This document shows positions 25,609 through 35,018 of a stretch of 64,000 nt of DNA, in pieces. A program made the position numbers and the translations under genes. The DNA lies in the NCBI GenBank assembly GCA_964503045.1, contig CAZCZI010000004.1, forward strand, positions 106,713 through 170,712, read 5' to 3'. A model generated the notes under the pieces. That model searched no databases and was not told where the DNA came from. It was given only the letters and a program-made list of their open reading frames with translations. Source of the stretch: CAYZJR01 sp964503045. GTDB lineage: Bacteria; Cyanobacteriota; Vampirovibrionia; Obscuribacterales; Obscuribacteraceae. Every line of letters starts with the position of its first letter. The first letter of the stretch is position 1.

Positions 25609-25868
25609 AATCTGAGTGTAGAATTGGTATTCAAATTCGTCGCTGGACGATTTAATCACAATTGTTTTGATTTCATCACAGGCACCATCGGCGGTTTCTG
25701 CAACTTCTGCAAAGGATTGAATTGGGGCCGGTGGAGCCAATGTCTTCCACCGTTCATTATATTGGTCAATTGCAGCACTTTGTCGCTTTCACCGAAATTG
25801 GGCGACAAAAAAAGATGCGTTGTGCTCTTTCTCCACTATGCTCTTCGATTTGGCGAAACTTCAGTTTG

Positions 25869-26645
25869 TTAAGCAAGTTGCAACGATTCGTGCCCCAAAG
25901 TTTCTGAACAAAGTACGAAAGCGCCAAATTCTCGTATCCCGAAAGGCTCGATAGAAGAGCGATTCGGGACACCCCAAGCATGCGCTTCCCCACTTCGTTC
26001 AGGAAACTCTCGGGGCAAAAAAGGATCACCTCCGCAAAAGGCGAAATAAAGGCCTCCGCGAAAGACCTGCTTGGTCGTTTTCATCCATTCGATTCTTCGA
26101 AATTCCCAGGGAGATACAGGCGCCTTCTCGCGCCACAATCCGAGCTTCCGGTTGCGAGCTTGCTTCTCGAGCCAGGTCAAAAATTGGCTCTTCGAATACT
26201 TCACGAAATGCCAAGCCATTCCGCGCGCGACCAATTCTCGGTTTACGCTGCGCCCATCAGGAAGGGTGACCTCGGCAAGCAGCCGCCCGTTTTGATCGAC
26301 TGCATTGTAGTCTATCCACACCTCTTTTCCTTGCACCAGCTGGGTAAGAAGGGCCTTGGCTTGCGGCCCGTATGGTTGTTTAAGCTCCGGGGCGTCAATG
26401 TCGAGAAGCCGGATTGTGTCTTTCTTGCTGTTTGCGACTACCGTCAGGCTGTCGCCGTCGGAAATGCCGGTGACCTTAGCTGTAAAGGACTTTGCCCAGC
26501 ACGCCTGGCTGGCAGCCGCCGAAAGCGCTGCTGTTAGTGCCAGAGCGCTGAAAAATGTAACAAGCGGTTTCCTGGTAAAAGGCACGGTGTTAGTCCAGAC
26601 TGGTAACCCTGAGAAGCTCAGGTTGCAAAATACTACATTTAGCAC
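25869..26645 (-). CDS. secreted thermonuclease-like protein (SNase domain)
   Basis: The product has up to 258 residues from GTG 26645; GTG 26585 gives a cleaner signal peptide (VTFFSALALTAALSAAASQA). The staphylococcal-nuclease domain is clear: VTGISDGDSLTVV, IRLLDIDAPELKQPYGPQA, RLLAEVTLPDGRSVNRELV and GMAWHFVKYS. These include the Asp and Arg expected in the active site. The last 80 residues after GLWREKAPVSPWEFRR have no evident match, contain several cysteines and may be a lineage-specific tail. It probably degrades extracellular nucleic acid for nutrient recovery. Upstream, 25609-25868 holds no convincing gene. Confidence 0.82.
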   Translation of the reverse strand: MLNVVFCNLSFSGLPVWTNTVPFTRKPLVTFFSALALTAALSAAASQACWAKSFTAKVTGISDGDSLTVVANSKKDTIRLLDIDAPELKQPYGPQAKALLTQLVQGKEVWIDYNAVDQNGRLLAEVTLPDGRSVNRELVARGMAWHFVKYSKSQFLTWLEKQARNRKLGLWREKAPVSPWEFRRIEWMKTTKQVFRGGLYFAFCGGDPFLPREFPERSGEAHAWGVPNRSSIEPFGIREFGAFVLCSETLGHESLQLA

Positions 26646-26807
26646 GCCGACTGCCGCTATTCCTTAAATTGTTCGGGATTGCGATGTGCGGAGGCTTTTC
26701 AGCCTCTAAGCGAAAGATCACACGCGGATCACACGGGCGAACTGCTGCCGACAAGGGCAAATTGGGAATATCTGTAATGTTCTCGCAGATAGAGATTCTC
26801 AGAAGCC

Positions 26808-28937
26808 ATGGACTGGCAAGAAACGATAGAGACCGCTAGGTCTCACTATAATGCAGGGCGCTTTCAGCAAGCGCTCATGGCTTTTCGCCAGTCCGCCGCC
26901 GATTTGGAGGCACAGGGAGAGGATGGTACCCGGCTTGTGGAAACGCTCAGAGAACTGGCAACCACGCTAAGGCGCCTAGCCCAGTACTGTGAAGCAGAAG
27001 ACCTGCTCAAGAAAATTTTGCCTGCCATGACTGCATTGCATGGCGAAGTGGCGGTGGAAACTTCTCGTCTATTTGAAGAACTGGGGCTTGTGTACATAGA
27101 GCAAAGTCGTTATGCGGAGGCGGAAGAGGCGCTTGAGAAGTCTTTTTCCATTCGGAGCTTTTGCTGCGGTACCAATTCGATTGAAGCTGCCGAGACCCAC
27201 AACGATGTCGGGTTGCTCGCCTGGGGGCGCGGTGACGACGCACGAGCCAAGAGGAATTACGAAACGGCTCTGGAGATTCGGCGTAATGCATATGGTGATA
27301 AACACCCGCTCTATGCTGAAACTCTAGACAATCTCGGCGCGTTGTACCAGCGATTGCATCGTTTCGATGATGCGGAAAAATGTCACACTGAGGCTTTGCG
27401 CATCAGAGAAGAACGCTTGGGAGTCGAGCATCCCGAGGTAGGTGACAGCCTCATCAACTTGGCGGAAGTTTATAGAGAACAAGGGCATCATGGCGAGATT
27501 GAACAGTTGCTTTTGCGTGCCATAACCATTTTGGAGAAGTCGCTCGGAGACAGCCATCATAATGTTGCCGTGGCTATCAATAATCTCGGTGGATACTATC
27601 TCGAACAAGGTCAGCTAGAAAAAGCGCTTCCACTTTTTGAGCGCGCAGTCGAGTTGACGTCTCGAACTCTTGGCGATGACAACACCGCACTGCTGCCGCA
27701 TTTGCACAACCTCGCAACTGTTTATCGCCAGCAGAATAAGGCGGAAGAGTGGCGTTCGATCGAAGAGAGAATTCAAAAGCTCTTCGAGGAGAAACTCAGT
27801 TCATCAGGTGGAACTCAGCATCTTCTTCTGCAAGCGCACTCGCTGCAAAACGAACGCGATTATGTTGCCGCTGCTTTGTTGCTCGGCAAAGCTTTGTACA
27901 TCACTCAAGAGGAGTTTGGAGCCGACAGTCTGAAAGCCGCACAAATTCTCGACTTTCTTGGTTCCAATAGCTTCTGGCAAAAGGATTTGGAAAAGGCTCG
28001 CAATTATTTTTCTCGGTCTTTGATGATTAGAAACAACAACAATGGCAGTGAAGTTGATGTCGCTGCCGTCGAGCAAACACTGGCGTTTCTCCAGGCGTTG
28101 CAAGAAGAGAAGGAAGCACTGATGAAGGAATTGCAATCAGGGGATGAGGCAATGCAGGACTCTGAAAACCTAAACCTAAACAATAATGTGAATGTTCAAC
28201 CAAAGAGTGTGATTCAGCCAATTAGAGTCGGCAACTACCAACGAATTGTAGTGCTGACCGGTGCCGGAATCTCCGCCGCATCGGGGTTGAGAACCTATCG
28301 AGGACCCGATGGACTCTGGGAGGAGAAAGACACTGCTCGCATGTCGCAAAAGGAGATCATCGAGACCGAACCGGAAGCTGTGTGGAACTTCTTTGGTTAT
28401 TTCCGCGAAAAGATTCTGCAAGCAAATCCGAACGCTGCCCACACTGCCTTGGCGGAATGCGAGAAACAGCTTCCCGCTGGTACGAATTTTACCATTCTTA
28501 CTCAAAACATCGACGGTCTTCATCAGCGAGCCGGAAGCAAGGTGGTGGCAGAGCTGCATGGGTCGCTATTGCGAAGCCGCTGCTCCAACAGGAAATGCAA
28601 TCTCAAAGTTTTCGACGACAGTGACTGCCATTTAGACAGAATGCCAGTCTGTAAGCTTTGCAATTCACTGATTCGACCAGACATAGTTTTCTTTGGTGAA
28701 GAACTCTCGCTGGACGCAGAATACATGGCTAAGAAATCGCTGCGTGACTGCGATCTGTTTTTTGCAATTGGAACATCTGGAACAGTGCAGCCCGCTTGCA
28801 GCTTTGTCGAATGGGCAAAGTATGCCGGGGCCCATACAGTATTGGTGAATTTAGAACCAATGGAAGTTCGCAACCGTGCCTTTGACCAAGAAATTCTTGG
28901 AAAAGCCGAAGACGTGTTGCCGCACCTGTTTGGATGA
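26808..28937 (+). CDS. TPR - sirtuin (NAD-dependent deacylase) fusion
   Basis: The product has 709 residues. The first 430 hold kinesin-light-chain-type TPRs of about 42 residues each (for example HPLYAETLDNLGALYQRLHR and HHNVAVAINNLGGYYLEQGQ). An Asn-rich linker leads into a complete Sir2 domain (about 472-709): VVLTGAGISAASGLRTYRG, LTQNIDGLHQRAG, catalytic His in VAELHGS, a zinc site from RCSNRKC and CKLC, RPDIVFFGE and IGTSGTVQPA. No signal peptide is seen, so it is likely cytosolic. The TPR region presumably selects the acylated substrate or a partner. KLC-TPR repeats fused to diverse effectors also occur in bacterial defence and NLR-like proteins, so NAD depletion is a possible alternative role. 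Confidence 0.87.
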   Translation: MDWQETIETARSHYNAGRFQQALMAFRQSAADLEAQGEDGTRLVETLRELATTLRRLAQYCEAEDLLKKILPAMTALHGEVAVETSRLFEELGLVYIEQSRYAEAEEALEKSFSIRSFCCGTNSIEAAETHNDVGLLAWGRGDDARAKRNYETALEIRRNAYGDKHPLYAETLDNLGALYQRLHRFDDAEKCHTEALRIREERLGVEHPEVGDSLINLAEVYREQGHHGEIEQLLLRAITILEKSLGDSHHNVAVAINNLGGYYLEQGQLEKALPLFERAVELTSRTLGDDNTALLPHLHNLATVYRQQNKAEEWRSIEERIQKLFEEKLSSSGGTQHLLLQAHSLQNERDYVAAALLLGKALYITQEEFGADSLKAAQILDFLGSNSFWQKDLEKARNYFSRSLMIRNNNNGSEVDVAAVEQTLAFLQALQEEKEALMKELQSGDEAMQDSENLNLNNNVNVQPKSVIQPIRVGNYQRIVVLTGAGISAASGLRTYRGPDGLWEEKDTARMSQKEIIETEPEAVWNFFGYFREKILQANPNAAHTALAECEKQLPAGTNFTILTQNIDGLHQRAGSKVVAELHGSLLRSRCSNRKCNLKVFDDSDCHLDRMPVCKLCNSLIRPDIVFFGEELSLDAEYMAKKSLRDCDLFFAIGTSGTVQPACSFVEWAKYAGAHTVLVNLEPMEVRNRAFDQEILGKAEDVLPHLFG

Positions 28938-29107
28938 TGCGGTTTGTTTCCTACCTAAACTAAGCCTTAGCGCCAAAATGAAGCCTTCGTAAAAGTTGCC
29001 AAGAGAAGGCGGAAGCGATGATACTATTGCTTCAGCCTTTGAATCGAGAAACAGGAAAGGACCGGCCAGCGTTGCGCCGTGGCGTTTGCGTTTCTCTAGG
29101 GGATTTT

Positions 29108-30856
29108 ATGAATGAAGACAAAAAGGATGATTCGAGCAACTCATTCCAGTACGAGTTCTTCCAGCCGTCTTTCAGCTCGCTCGATTACTCTTTCTCCGCT
29201 GTGCAAAACGATGTTGCGCAGCAAACAAGTTTTCCAGCAGCCCAGAATACTCAGACAACCGGCGCAGTTAAAGAAGCGCCGGCGCAACCCGTGGTTCCGC
29301 CTGCACTGACGGAACCACAGGACCTGCAACCCGTGGTCCCGTCTGCATTGATGGAACCCTCAGCTCGGCAACCTCTAGTTCCGCCTGCAGTTATGGAGAC
29401 CCTAGCCCTGCAACCCGTGGTTCCGCTGGTAATGCAGTCGCCAACACTGCCTATCAATCAGATACAAGCAGTTCAACCCGATGCACGCATGCGGCGTTCG
29501 CACATTGATGCGCAAGGCGCTCTCTTGTGTTTTGAAAACGCACACAAGCCGCCCCAGCTTAGAAGCATCGAATACCCGGATGGTACGCGCACCCAGTTTA
29601 ACTACGATTTGGAAGGCGCTCTGGAAGTAATAGTCGATCGCGATGAACGCAAACTTCGCCGCGTGAGTCCTGTCGCGTTCGACGGTTTTGCGATGTGGTC
29701 TCTAGGTCAAGGAGACACAGCCGAAATCAGACCAATCGTGCATTCCAACGGCAATTGTGAAATCCAAAGCAAATGCGGTTTGCGCCAAGTCACACTCACC
29801 AACGGTCGCAGCGCTACTGTGAAGAAGCCACAAAATCCTGTCGAATTTGAATTCGTTCTACTCAAGGTCTTTTGGAGGATTGATGTCGATCGCAGCAACT
29901 TCCTCAGCTTCGACGAGCTGGAGCAAGCACTACGCCAGAGATGGTTTGAAGGGGATGAGCTTGAAGTCTTGAAATTCATTTGCGAAAAGTTTCAGAACAT
30001 CAAGGACTTCAGACGAACCCATGCGAATTGCCCTGGCGTTCGCGCCGATGATGTGCTCGAATATGCCGAAAGCATCAAACACCAGAAAAAGATCTTGGCA
30101 GTGGATTCAGACCTCATTCCCGAGAGCTCATGGGACTCTCGCGTCGAGTACATGGACAGTGTTTCGTGCGATCAAATCTACGCGACTTCGGACAAACGAC
30201 TGTCTGTGCGTGCCGACGCAATCAAGCAGGGAGTGGCGAGCTCACCCAATTTCTTAGCCGCGCTACGCCCGCTTGCACACTGCAATCCTGATGCGATCTT
30301 GAAAATGATTGGCGACGAGTCTGATGGTTTCATCCCAGTGCAATTTCCTGGAAGCCAGCACCAAACAAAAATTATCGTCACACCACCCGATCGAACCGAC
30401 TCTGCGAAACTGTCGCGATCTGGTCTTCATGGGCAGTGGGTACGGGTCTTGGAAAAGGCGTATCGCGAGTACCTCACATCATTCAAATTGATCGACAACG
30501 TTGAAAACGCGCTGGCGCTTTTGACAGGTAGTTGTACCGAATTGCCCGTGTCTGAATTCTCTACCGACGGAGTGTCCGAAGTCTTGATGCAAACAAGATC
30601 TCGACGTGCTGCCGTAGTCAGAGTTCGCCCCGGCAAATCGTTTGAAGTTAACGGAAACATTGTTGTGTCCGGGCAATGCTATGGCATCTTGGATGTCGAC
30701 CCGCTCACTTTGAAAGTCACTCTGGCAAGCCCTTGGGGAACGGGCTGCACCTGCGATCACTTGGGCTCGCCAATCAAGTGGAGCGACGGCACTGACGGCA
30801 GTTTTGGAATCGAACTAAATCAGCTCCTAGCGGTTGCTGAAGTGCTTTTCTATTAA
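29108..30856 (+). CDS. EF-hand / degenerate calpain-like protein
   Basis: About 582 residues from ATG 29108 (AGGGGA at good spacing). The N-terminus is disordered and holds four imperfect Pro-rich repeats (QPVVPPALTEP type). A strand-rich domain (SIEYPDGTRTQFNYDLEGAL) and one EF-hand loop (DVDRSNFLSFDE) follow. The C-terminal 280 residues follow the order of a calpain (C2) protease core: QGVASSPNFLAALRPLA where calpains have QGxxGDCWLL, then WVRVLEKAYREYL, LLTGSCTELP, SGQCYGILDV and LASPWGTG. Catalytic Cys, His and Asn appear replaced (Cys by Pro/Asn, His by Gln, Asn by Ser). It is probably a calcium-responsive pseudoprotease; the assignment is by eye. Confidence 0.6.
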   Translation: MNEDKKDDSSNSFQYEFFQPSFSSLDYSFSAVQNDVAQQTSFPAAQNTQTTGAVKEAPAQPVVPPALTEPQDLQPVVPSALMEPSARQPLVPPAVMETLALQPVVPLVMQSPTLPINQIQAVQPDARMRRSHIDAQGALLCFENAHKPPQLRSIEYPDGTRTQFNYDLEGALEVIVDRDERKLRRVSPVAFDGFAMWSLGQGDTAEIRPIVHSNGNCEIQSKCGLRQVTLTNGRSATVKKPQNPVEFEFVLLKVFWRIDVDRSNFLSFDELEQALRQRWFEGDELEVLKFICEKFQNIKDFRRTHANCPGVRADDVLEYAESIKHQKKILAVDSDLIPESSWDSRVEYMDSVSCDQIYATSDKRLSVRADAIKQGVASSPNFLAALRPLAHCNPDAILKMIGDESDGFIPVQFPGSQHQTKIIVTPPDRTDSAKLSRSGLHGQWVRVLEKAYREYLTSFKLIDNVENALALLTGSCTELPVSEFSTDGVSEVLMQTRSRRAAVVRVRPGKSFEVNGNIVVSGQCYGILDVDPLTLKVTLASPWGTGCTCDHLGSPIKWSDGTDGSFGIELNQLLAVAEVLFY

Positions 30857-30967
30857 CGAGCGGCTCACAACTTTTCAACATGAGATGCGGTTACCTTAGC
30901 GGCCTGCTATAGTCGTCCTGAAATTCTCAAACTAACCTAACTTAGTAAAGGATGTCTGAGGCGCTGC

Positions 30968-32122
30968 ATGAGAGTTCTTGTCGTCAACAACGGATCGAGC
31001 AGCTATAAGCTGTCCGTGATTGAATTGAGCCAGCAGCAGTCATCGACTCCGAAAGTTCTTGCAAAGGATTCCGGGAGCCTCGGCTATCATGAGCCCGATG
31101 CTGAGCTTCACGACATCTTGCAATCCAAAATTAGAAGCCTGCTTGCAACTCTCGACTCAGATACGATCGACGCGATTGGACACAGGATTGTTCATGGCGG
31201 TGAGCTGCACAAATGCGCAATCGTGGTGAACAAACAGGTGGAAGATGACATCGAGAGTCTCTCGAAGTTTGCACCGTTGCACAATCCACAAGGTCTGTCA
31301 TCGATTAGAGCATGCCGAGCAGTCTTTCCGAAAGTGCCACAAGTTGCAGTGTTTGACACGGCGTTTCATTCGACGATGCCGCCGGTTTCTTACGTGTATC
31401 CAATCGCCAAGGAATGGAGAGAAGGGTTCGGTATCAGGCGCTTCGGCTTTCACGGAATCAGTCACTCCTACTGTGCTTGGCGCGCTGCTGAGATTATGAA
31501 TCGAGATGCCGAATCGTTCAACATTGTCTCGTGTCATCTGGGAAGTGGCTGCTCGCTGGCTGCCATTGCAGGCGGTGCTAGTCTGGACACAACAATGGGC
31601 TTCACGCCGCTTGAAGGTTTAATGATGTCGACGCGATCGGGTTCAATTGATCCCGGCATATTGCTCTATCTCATGCGCACTGAGAAGCAGACGCCAAAAG
31701 AAGTTGAGCATGCACTCAATACCCTTTCCGGCTTTAAGGGCTTATGTGGAACGCCGGATATGGTCGAAGCAAGAAAAAGGCAACGAGCCGGCGATGCTGA
31801 TGCGAAGCTGGCGATTGACGTGTTCATTCGTCGGGTCGCCCAGGGAGTTGCCGCGATGGCGGTGTCATTAGGAAGAGTCGACGCGATTTCATTTGCCGGT
31901 GGCATAGGTGAGAATGACAAGCTGACACGCTCTCAAGTATGCGACTCCTTGAACTTTCTTGGAGTGGAGATAGACGACGAACTCAATGACAATGCTCAGG
32001 GCGACTGTTCAATTGCTACACGAAAATCGAAAGTAGGCGTGCTTGTTATCGAAACTCGAGAAGATCTGCAAATTGCAAGAGAGTGCGCATTGGTTGTCAG
32101 CCAGGCTAATATTGGAAGGTAG
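30968..32122 (+). CDS. ackA: acetate kinase
   Basis: The 384-residue protein of the acetate/propionate kinase family interconverts acetate plus ATP and acetyl phosphate plus ADP in overflow or fermentative metabolism. Family blocks are complete: VLVVNNGSSSYKLSV, GHRIVHGGE, VFDTAFHSTMP, RRFGFHGISHSY, CHLGSGCSLAAI, TTMGFTPLEGLMMSTRSG and FAGGIGEND. It is slightly shorter than the usual 395-400. ATG 30968 has GAGG upstream. No phosphotransacetylase gene is adjacent. Confidence 0.95.
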   Translation: MRVLVVNNGSSSYKLSVIELSQQQSSTPKVLAKDSGSLGYHEPDAELHDILQSKIRSLLATLDSDTIDAIGHRIVHGGELHKCAIVVNKQVEDDIESLSKFAPLHNPQGLSSIRACRAVFPKVPQVAVFDTAFHSTMPPVSYVYPIAKEWREGFGIRRFGFHGISHSYCAWRAAEIMNRDAESFNIVSCHLGSGCSLAAIAGGASLDTTMGFTPLEGLMMSTRSGSIDPGILLYLMRTEKQTPKEVEHALNTLSGFKGLCGTPDMVEARKRQRAGDADAKLAIDVFIRRVAQGVAAMAVSLGRVDAISFAGGIGENDKLTRSQVCDSLNFLGVEIDDELNDNAQGDCSIATRKSKVGVLVIETREDLQIARECALVVSQANIGR

Positions 32123-32166
32123 CAAGATTGGGATAAACCACAGGATCAAATAGAAGGGCATGTTTG

Positions 32167-33381
32167 ATGATTTGCGCAACTAATGCGAATAAGGCAAAAA
32201 GACTCGTCACTCTTATCGTGACGGCTATAGCTCTAGGTTTCCTCGTCCCGTCGGCAACGGCTCCTGCATGGGCCGACGATGCATTCACCAAGGGCGTCAA
32301 CACCTTCAACAAAAGAGACTACAAATCTGCACTCGTCCAGTTCGAAGCAATCGTAAAAAGAGAACCTCGAAATGCCTACGCAGTGTACTATGTTGCCATC
32401 TGCAATCAGTATCTAGGCAAACCAGAAGTTGCCCGTAAGCTATACAGAAACCTAGTCGATAATTTCCCGGGGACTTCCGCCTGTCGGATGGCAGAAACAG
32501 CGCTCGGACTGCAACCCCCCATCGGCATACCTAACAACGTGAATGCAGCTTCCACGACTTCCGCGACCTCCACCGGAGTGCCAAACTCAACTGCAGTGCC
32601 GACCGGACCTGCCCAAGAAACAGTGTTCATCGATGCCAGCAAGCAAGGACACATGTTGGTGCCTGCAACGGTTAATGGGCACTCCATCAAAATGTTGATC
32701 GATACAGGCACTAGTGCCTGCCTTTTCGGCAAAAATCACCTCAAGCAACTGGGCATAAACGAGCCCACCGGCCCAGCGACGGGGAAGGCGTATACGAGTG
32801 CCGGTCACCCCTATAATGTGTGGCAAGTGCCTGTAGATGTTCAAATCGGTAACATCAAACAAAGACTCACGGTCAATGTTCAGGAAAAGCAGGATTGGGA
32901 CCCGCTTCTGGGTTGGAGTTTCTTTCGCGGGCAATCGATTCTTTTTAACAACACGAGAGGGCAGCTTGGATTTTACAAAGCGATGCCGCGTAACGAGGTG
33001 CCATCGGGGGCGGTGCATGTTCCACTTGAAGTCGATGCAAGAAACATCGCAGTGCGTGTAAAAATCAATGGTATTGAAACACCGGCAAACATTGATACTG
33101 GAGCTCAACTTTGTCGTGTCTATCAGAAGGACTCTTCGCGGTTGGGCGTGGTTGCGCCGCCAGGTGCCAAGCCTGATACGTCAATCACAGATGATGGAAC
33201 ACCGGTAAAAGTAACTCCTACAACTATTCAGGCTCTCTCTTTGGGAACTTTGACCAGCAACGGAGTGAGAGCAAATCTTGTCGATGTCGGCAATGGCAAT
33301 CCATCTCTGGGTATGTCCTATCTTTCAGAACTCAACATGCTGCTCGATATAGACGGGAAGCGTGCGGTGTTTTGGCGTTGA
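32167..33381 (+). CDS. secreted TPR - tandem retropepsin-like aspartic protease
   Basis: The 404-residue product has a signal peptide ending near SATAPAWA. Two TPR-like helical units follow (TFNKRDYKSALVQFEAIVKR, NAYAVYYVAICNQYLGK), then a Thr/Ser linker and two retropepsin-like domains. The first has IKMLIDTGTSACLFGK (about residue 180) and the second PANIDTGAQLCRVYQ (about residue 305). Each supplies one DTG catalytic Asp. Single-chain tandem DTG domains could form an intramolecular active site, unlike dimeric retroviral enzymes. It is probably an extracytoplasmic protease. A GAAGGG site precedes ATG 32167. Confidence 0.8.
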   Translation: MICATNANKAKRLVTLIVTAIALGFLVPSATAPAWADDAFTKGVNTFNKRDYKSALVQFEAIVKREPRNAYAVYYVAICNQYLGKPEVARKLYRNLVDNFPGTSACRMAETALGLQPPIGIPNNVNAASTTSATSTGVPNSTAVPTGPAQETVFIDASKQGHMLVPATVNGHSIKMLIDTGTSACLFGKNHLKQLGINEPTGPATGKAYTSAGHPYNVWQVPVDVQIGNIKQRLTVNVQEKQDWDPLLGWSFFRGQSILFNNTRGQLGFYKAMPRNEVPSGAVHVPLEVDARNIAVRVKINGIETPANIDTGAQLCRVYQKDSSRLGVVAPPGAKPDTSITDDGTPVKVTPTTIQALSLGTLTSNGVRANLVDVGNGNPSLGMSYLSELNMLLDIDGKRAVFWR

Positions 33382-33467
33382 CCAGAACGCGCGGCAAGCC
33401 TCGTCCTTGGGAGGGGAGGAGGTCAACTAAAGCGGAATTGAAAGTACTTTTTCTTTGAGGTTCTTTC

Positions 33468-34178
33468 TTAAGTGCGAAACGGTGTCCACTTGCCGGTGTC
33501 GTCCAGAATCTCGTTTGGAACAAAGCGCGATTTGTATTCCATCGATATGCAACCATCAACAAAGTAGCCGAGATGCACATATGGCAAACCGAGCTTCCTT
33601 GCTCGTTCTATCATGCTCAAAATCATGAATGTTCCGGCTGACAGTTTGGTCAGGTGTGAGCGGTAATAATAATAGATTCCAGAAAGCCCTTCCGGCAGCT
33701 GATCTACGTACATGATCCCAATCAGTTCGTCGGCTAAATAGTAGCTCCATTCCTGACACGGAAATGGTCCAAGCATAAAAGATGCAATGTGCTCCATTGC
33801 GTGTTGCAAGTCAGGCATCGGCCAACCACGATTGGTCGAGCGAGTTTGATGGTGTTCCAGATAAATCTCGACGCGTTTCTCATCGATTGACGGTTCGCCG
33901 ATTTGTATGACTACGTTCCTCCCAAAAGCAAGAGATCGCTTTTGGCTTCGACTGGCGCGAAAATCACTGACTGGTACGCGCAATGACCGGCAAGCCGTGC
34001 AAGACGGACACTGCGGGCGGAATAACGTCGAGCCGAACCGTCTCCAGCCCTTGTTGAGCAATTCCTGGTACTCGGCAGGCGTCATTTCCAGCACGAATTC
34101 ATAGCGAAGCTGCCAGTTGCGATCTGGCAGATATCCGCATGTGCTGGGTGGGGAGATGTAGCCTAATGTGCTCTGCAC
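33468..34178 (-). CDS. bpt: aspartate/glutamate leucyltransferase (arginyl-transferase family)
   Basis: The 236-residue protein of the bacterial Ate1/Bpt family transfers Leu from Leu-tRNA to N-terminal Asp or Glu (N-degron pathway). The N-terminal Cys signature is present (CGYLPDRNWQLRYE, then RPQCPSCTACRSLRVPV). The C-terminal block GIYYYYRSHLTKLSAGTFMI, then YVHLGYFVDGC and MEYKSRFVPNEI is typical of the family. The length fits. It would feed ClpS/ClpAP-type proteolysis; the Ate1-type specificity cannot be excluded. It stands alone. Confidence 0.9.
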   Translation of the reverse strand: MQSTLGYISPPSTCGYLPDRNWQLRYEFVLEMTPAEYQELLNKGWRRFGSTLFRPQCPSCTACRSLRVPVSDFRASRSQKRSLAFGRNVVIQIGEPSIDEKRVEIYLEHHQTRSTNRGWPMPDLQHAMEHIASFMLGPFPCQEWSYYLADELIGIMYVDQLPEGLSGIYYYYRSHLTKLSAGTFMILSMIERARKLGLPYVHLGYFVDGCISMEYKSRFVPNEILDDTGKWTPFRT

Positions 34179-34545
34179 GTCGTTGCCTCTACCTTATATT
34201 CTAAGGTTCTTGCCGTCGATTGTTGGGGGTGCCCCTGTGAGCCAACATAGCTTACGCGCCTCGGGCTTAGAGCAGTGCTGGAACCGGCGAGTTTGAGGTG
34301 CGATGAAACGTGGACTCGTCTAGTCTTTGAACTTTTTGGTTGGTACGAACTAAATCGCTTCGACCTATGTTGGTGCGCACTCTGCGACCCTATAAATGAC
34401 TACAGAAACCCCTAAATTAGTGAAAACTTCATCCTTTAGGATGATTTCGAAATCGATAGCTAGGACGGTTACATATTGGAAACAAAGTGGAATCCTTGTA
34501 CTTATAGTGTCATGGTATTGTTTCTGCCGCAGAGGTTTTGGGATT
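34179..34545. other. divergent intergenic region
   Basis: The 367 bases between bpt and the HxlR gene presumably hold both promoters. A short CATCC/GGATG hairpin near 34430 and several AT-rich blocks are visible, but no -10/-35 pair with normal spacing could be assigned with confidence. No gene or RNA was recognised. Confidence 0.4.
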
Positions 34546-34932
34546 ATGAACGAAGTTTTGGGCCACCAAGATAATCGAATGATCGAGTTTGGTTTGGCGA
34601 TATTGGCGCCTCGTTGGACCAGTTTGGTGTTGATCGAATTGGCTGGTGGAAAAAAGAGGACCACCCAACTTCTGAAAAATCTGCCTGGGCTGAGTGCCAA
34701 GACTCTTTGCGAGCGGCTTAGGAAGCTGCAAGATCTAGGTTTGGTGACAAGAACGACATATCCGGAAGTGCCACCACGAGTGGAGTATGAACTGACGGAT
34801 GCCGGCAGAGAAGTTTTGGAAGTGCTCAACGTTTTGAAGCGTTTGGGCGGACAGTGGGTGACCATGGAAGTGTCGGCGGCGGCGAAAGGCAAAGCCCTTG
34901 GGCGACAAGCGATACGCGGTCATGTATCTTGA
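34546..34932 (+). CDS. HxlR-family winged-helix regulator
   Basis: The 128-residue product has the HxlR pattern: FGLAILAPRWTSLVLIELAG, then KKRTTQLLKNLPGLSAKTL and CERLRKLQDLGLVTRTTYPE, with VEYELTDAGREV in the wing. HxlR proteins repress or activate redox and aldehyde-stress genes. It lacks the N-terminal Cys seen in redox-sensing members such as YodB. ATG 34546 gives the family-like start; the frame is open 50 codons further upstream. Confidence 0.82.
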   Translation: MNEVLGHQDNRMIEFGLAILAPRWTSLVLIELAGGKKRTTQLLKNLPGLSAKTLCERLRKLQDLGLVTRTTYPEVPPRVEYELTDAGREVLEVLNVLKRLGGQWVTMEVSAAAKGKALGRQAIRGHVS

Positions 34933-34962
34933 AGGATTAGAAACCAATCAATAACGGCAACG

Positions 34963-34990
34963 AAAAACGGCAGTGCCAACAGCACTGCCG
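34963..34990 (-). terminator. Rho-independent terminator of the Spy-like gene
   Basis: A perfect 9-bp stem, CGGCAGTGC/GCACTGCCG (34968-34976 and 34982-34990), with a 5-nt loop is followed on the minus strand by five Ts. It lies 28 bases after the stop of the gene at 35019-35621. Confidence 0.8.
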
Positions 34991-35018
34991 CTTCGGTCTC
35001 GGTGCAAAATGTCGTAAA

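Noticed and set aside
25624..25872. 82-codon TTG ORF after the hydrolase fusion
   Set aside because: No ribosome site, odd composition with many Cys and Phe, and no homology-like features.
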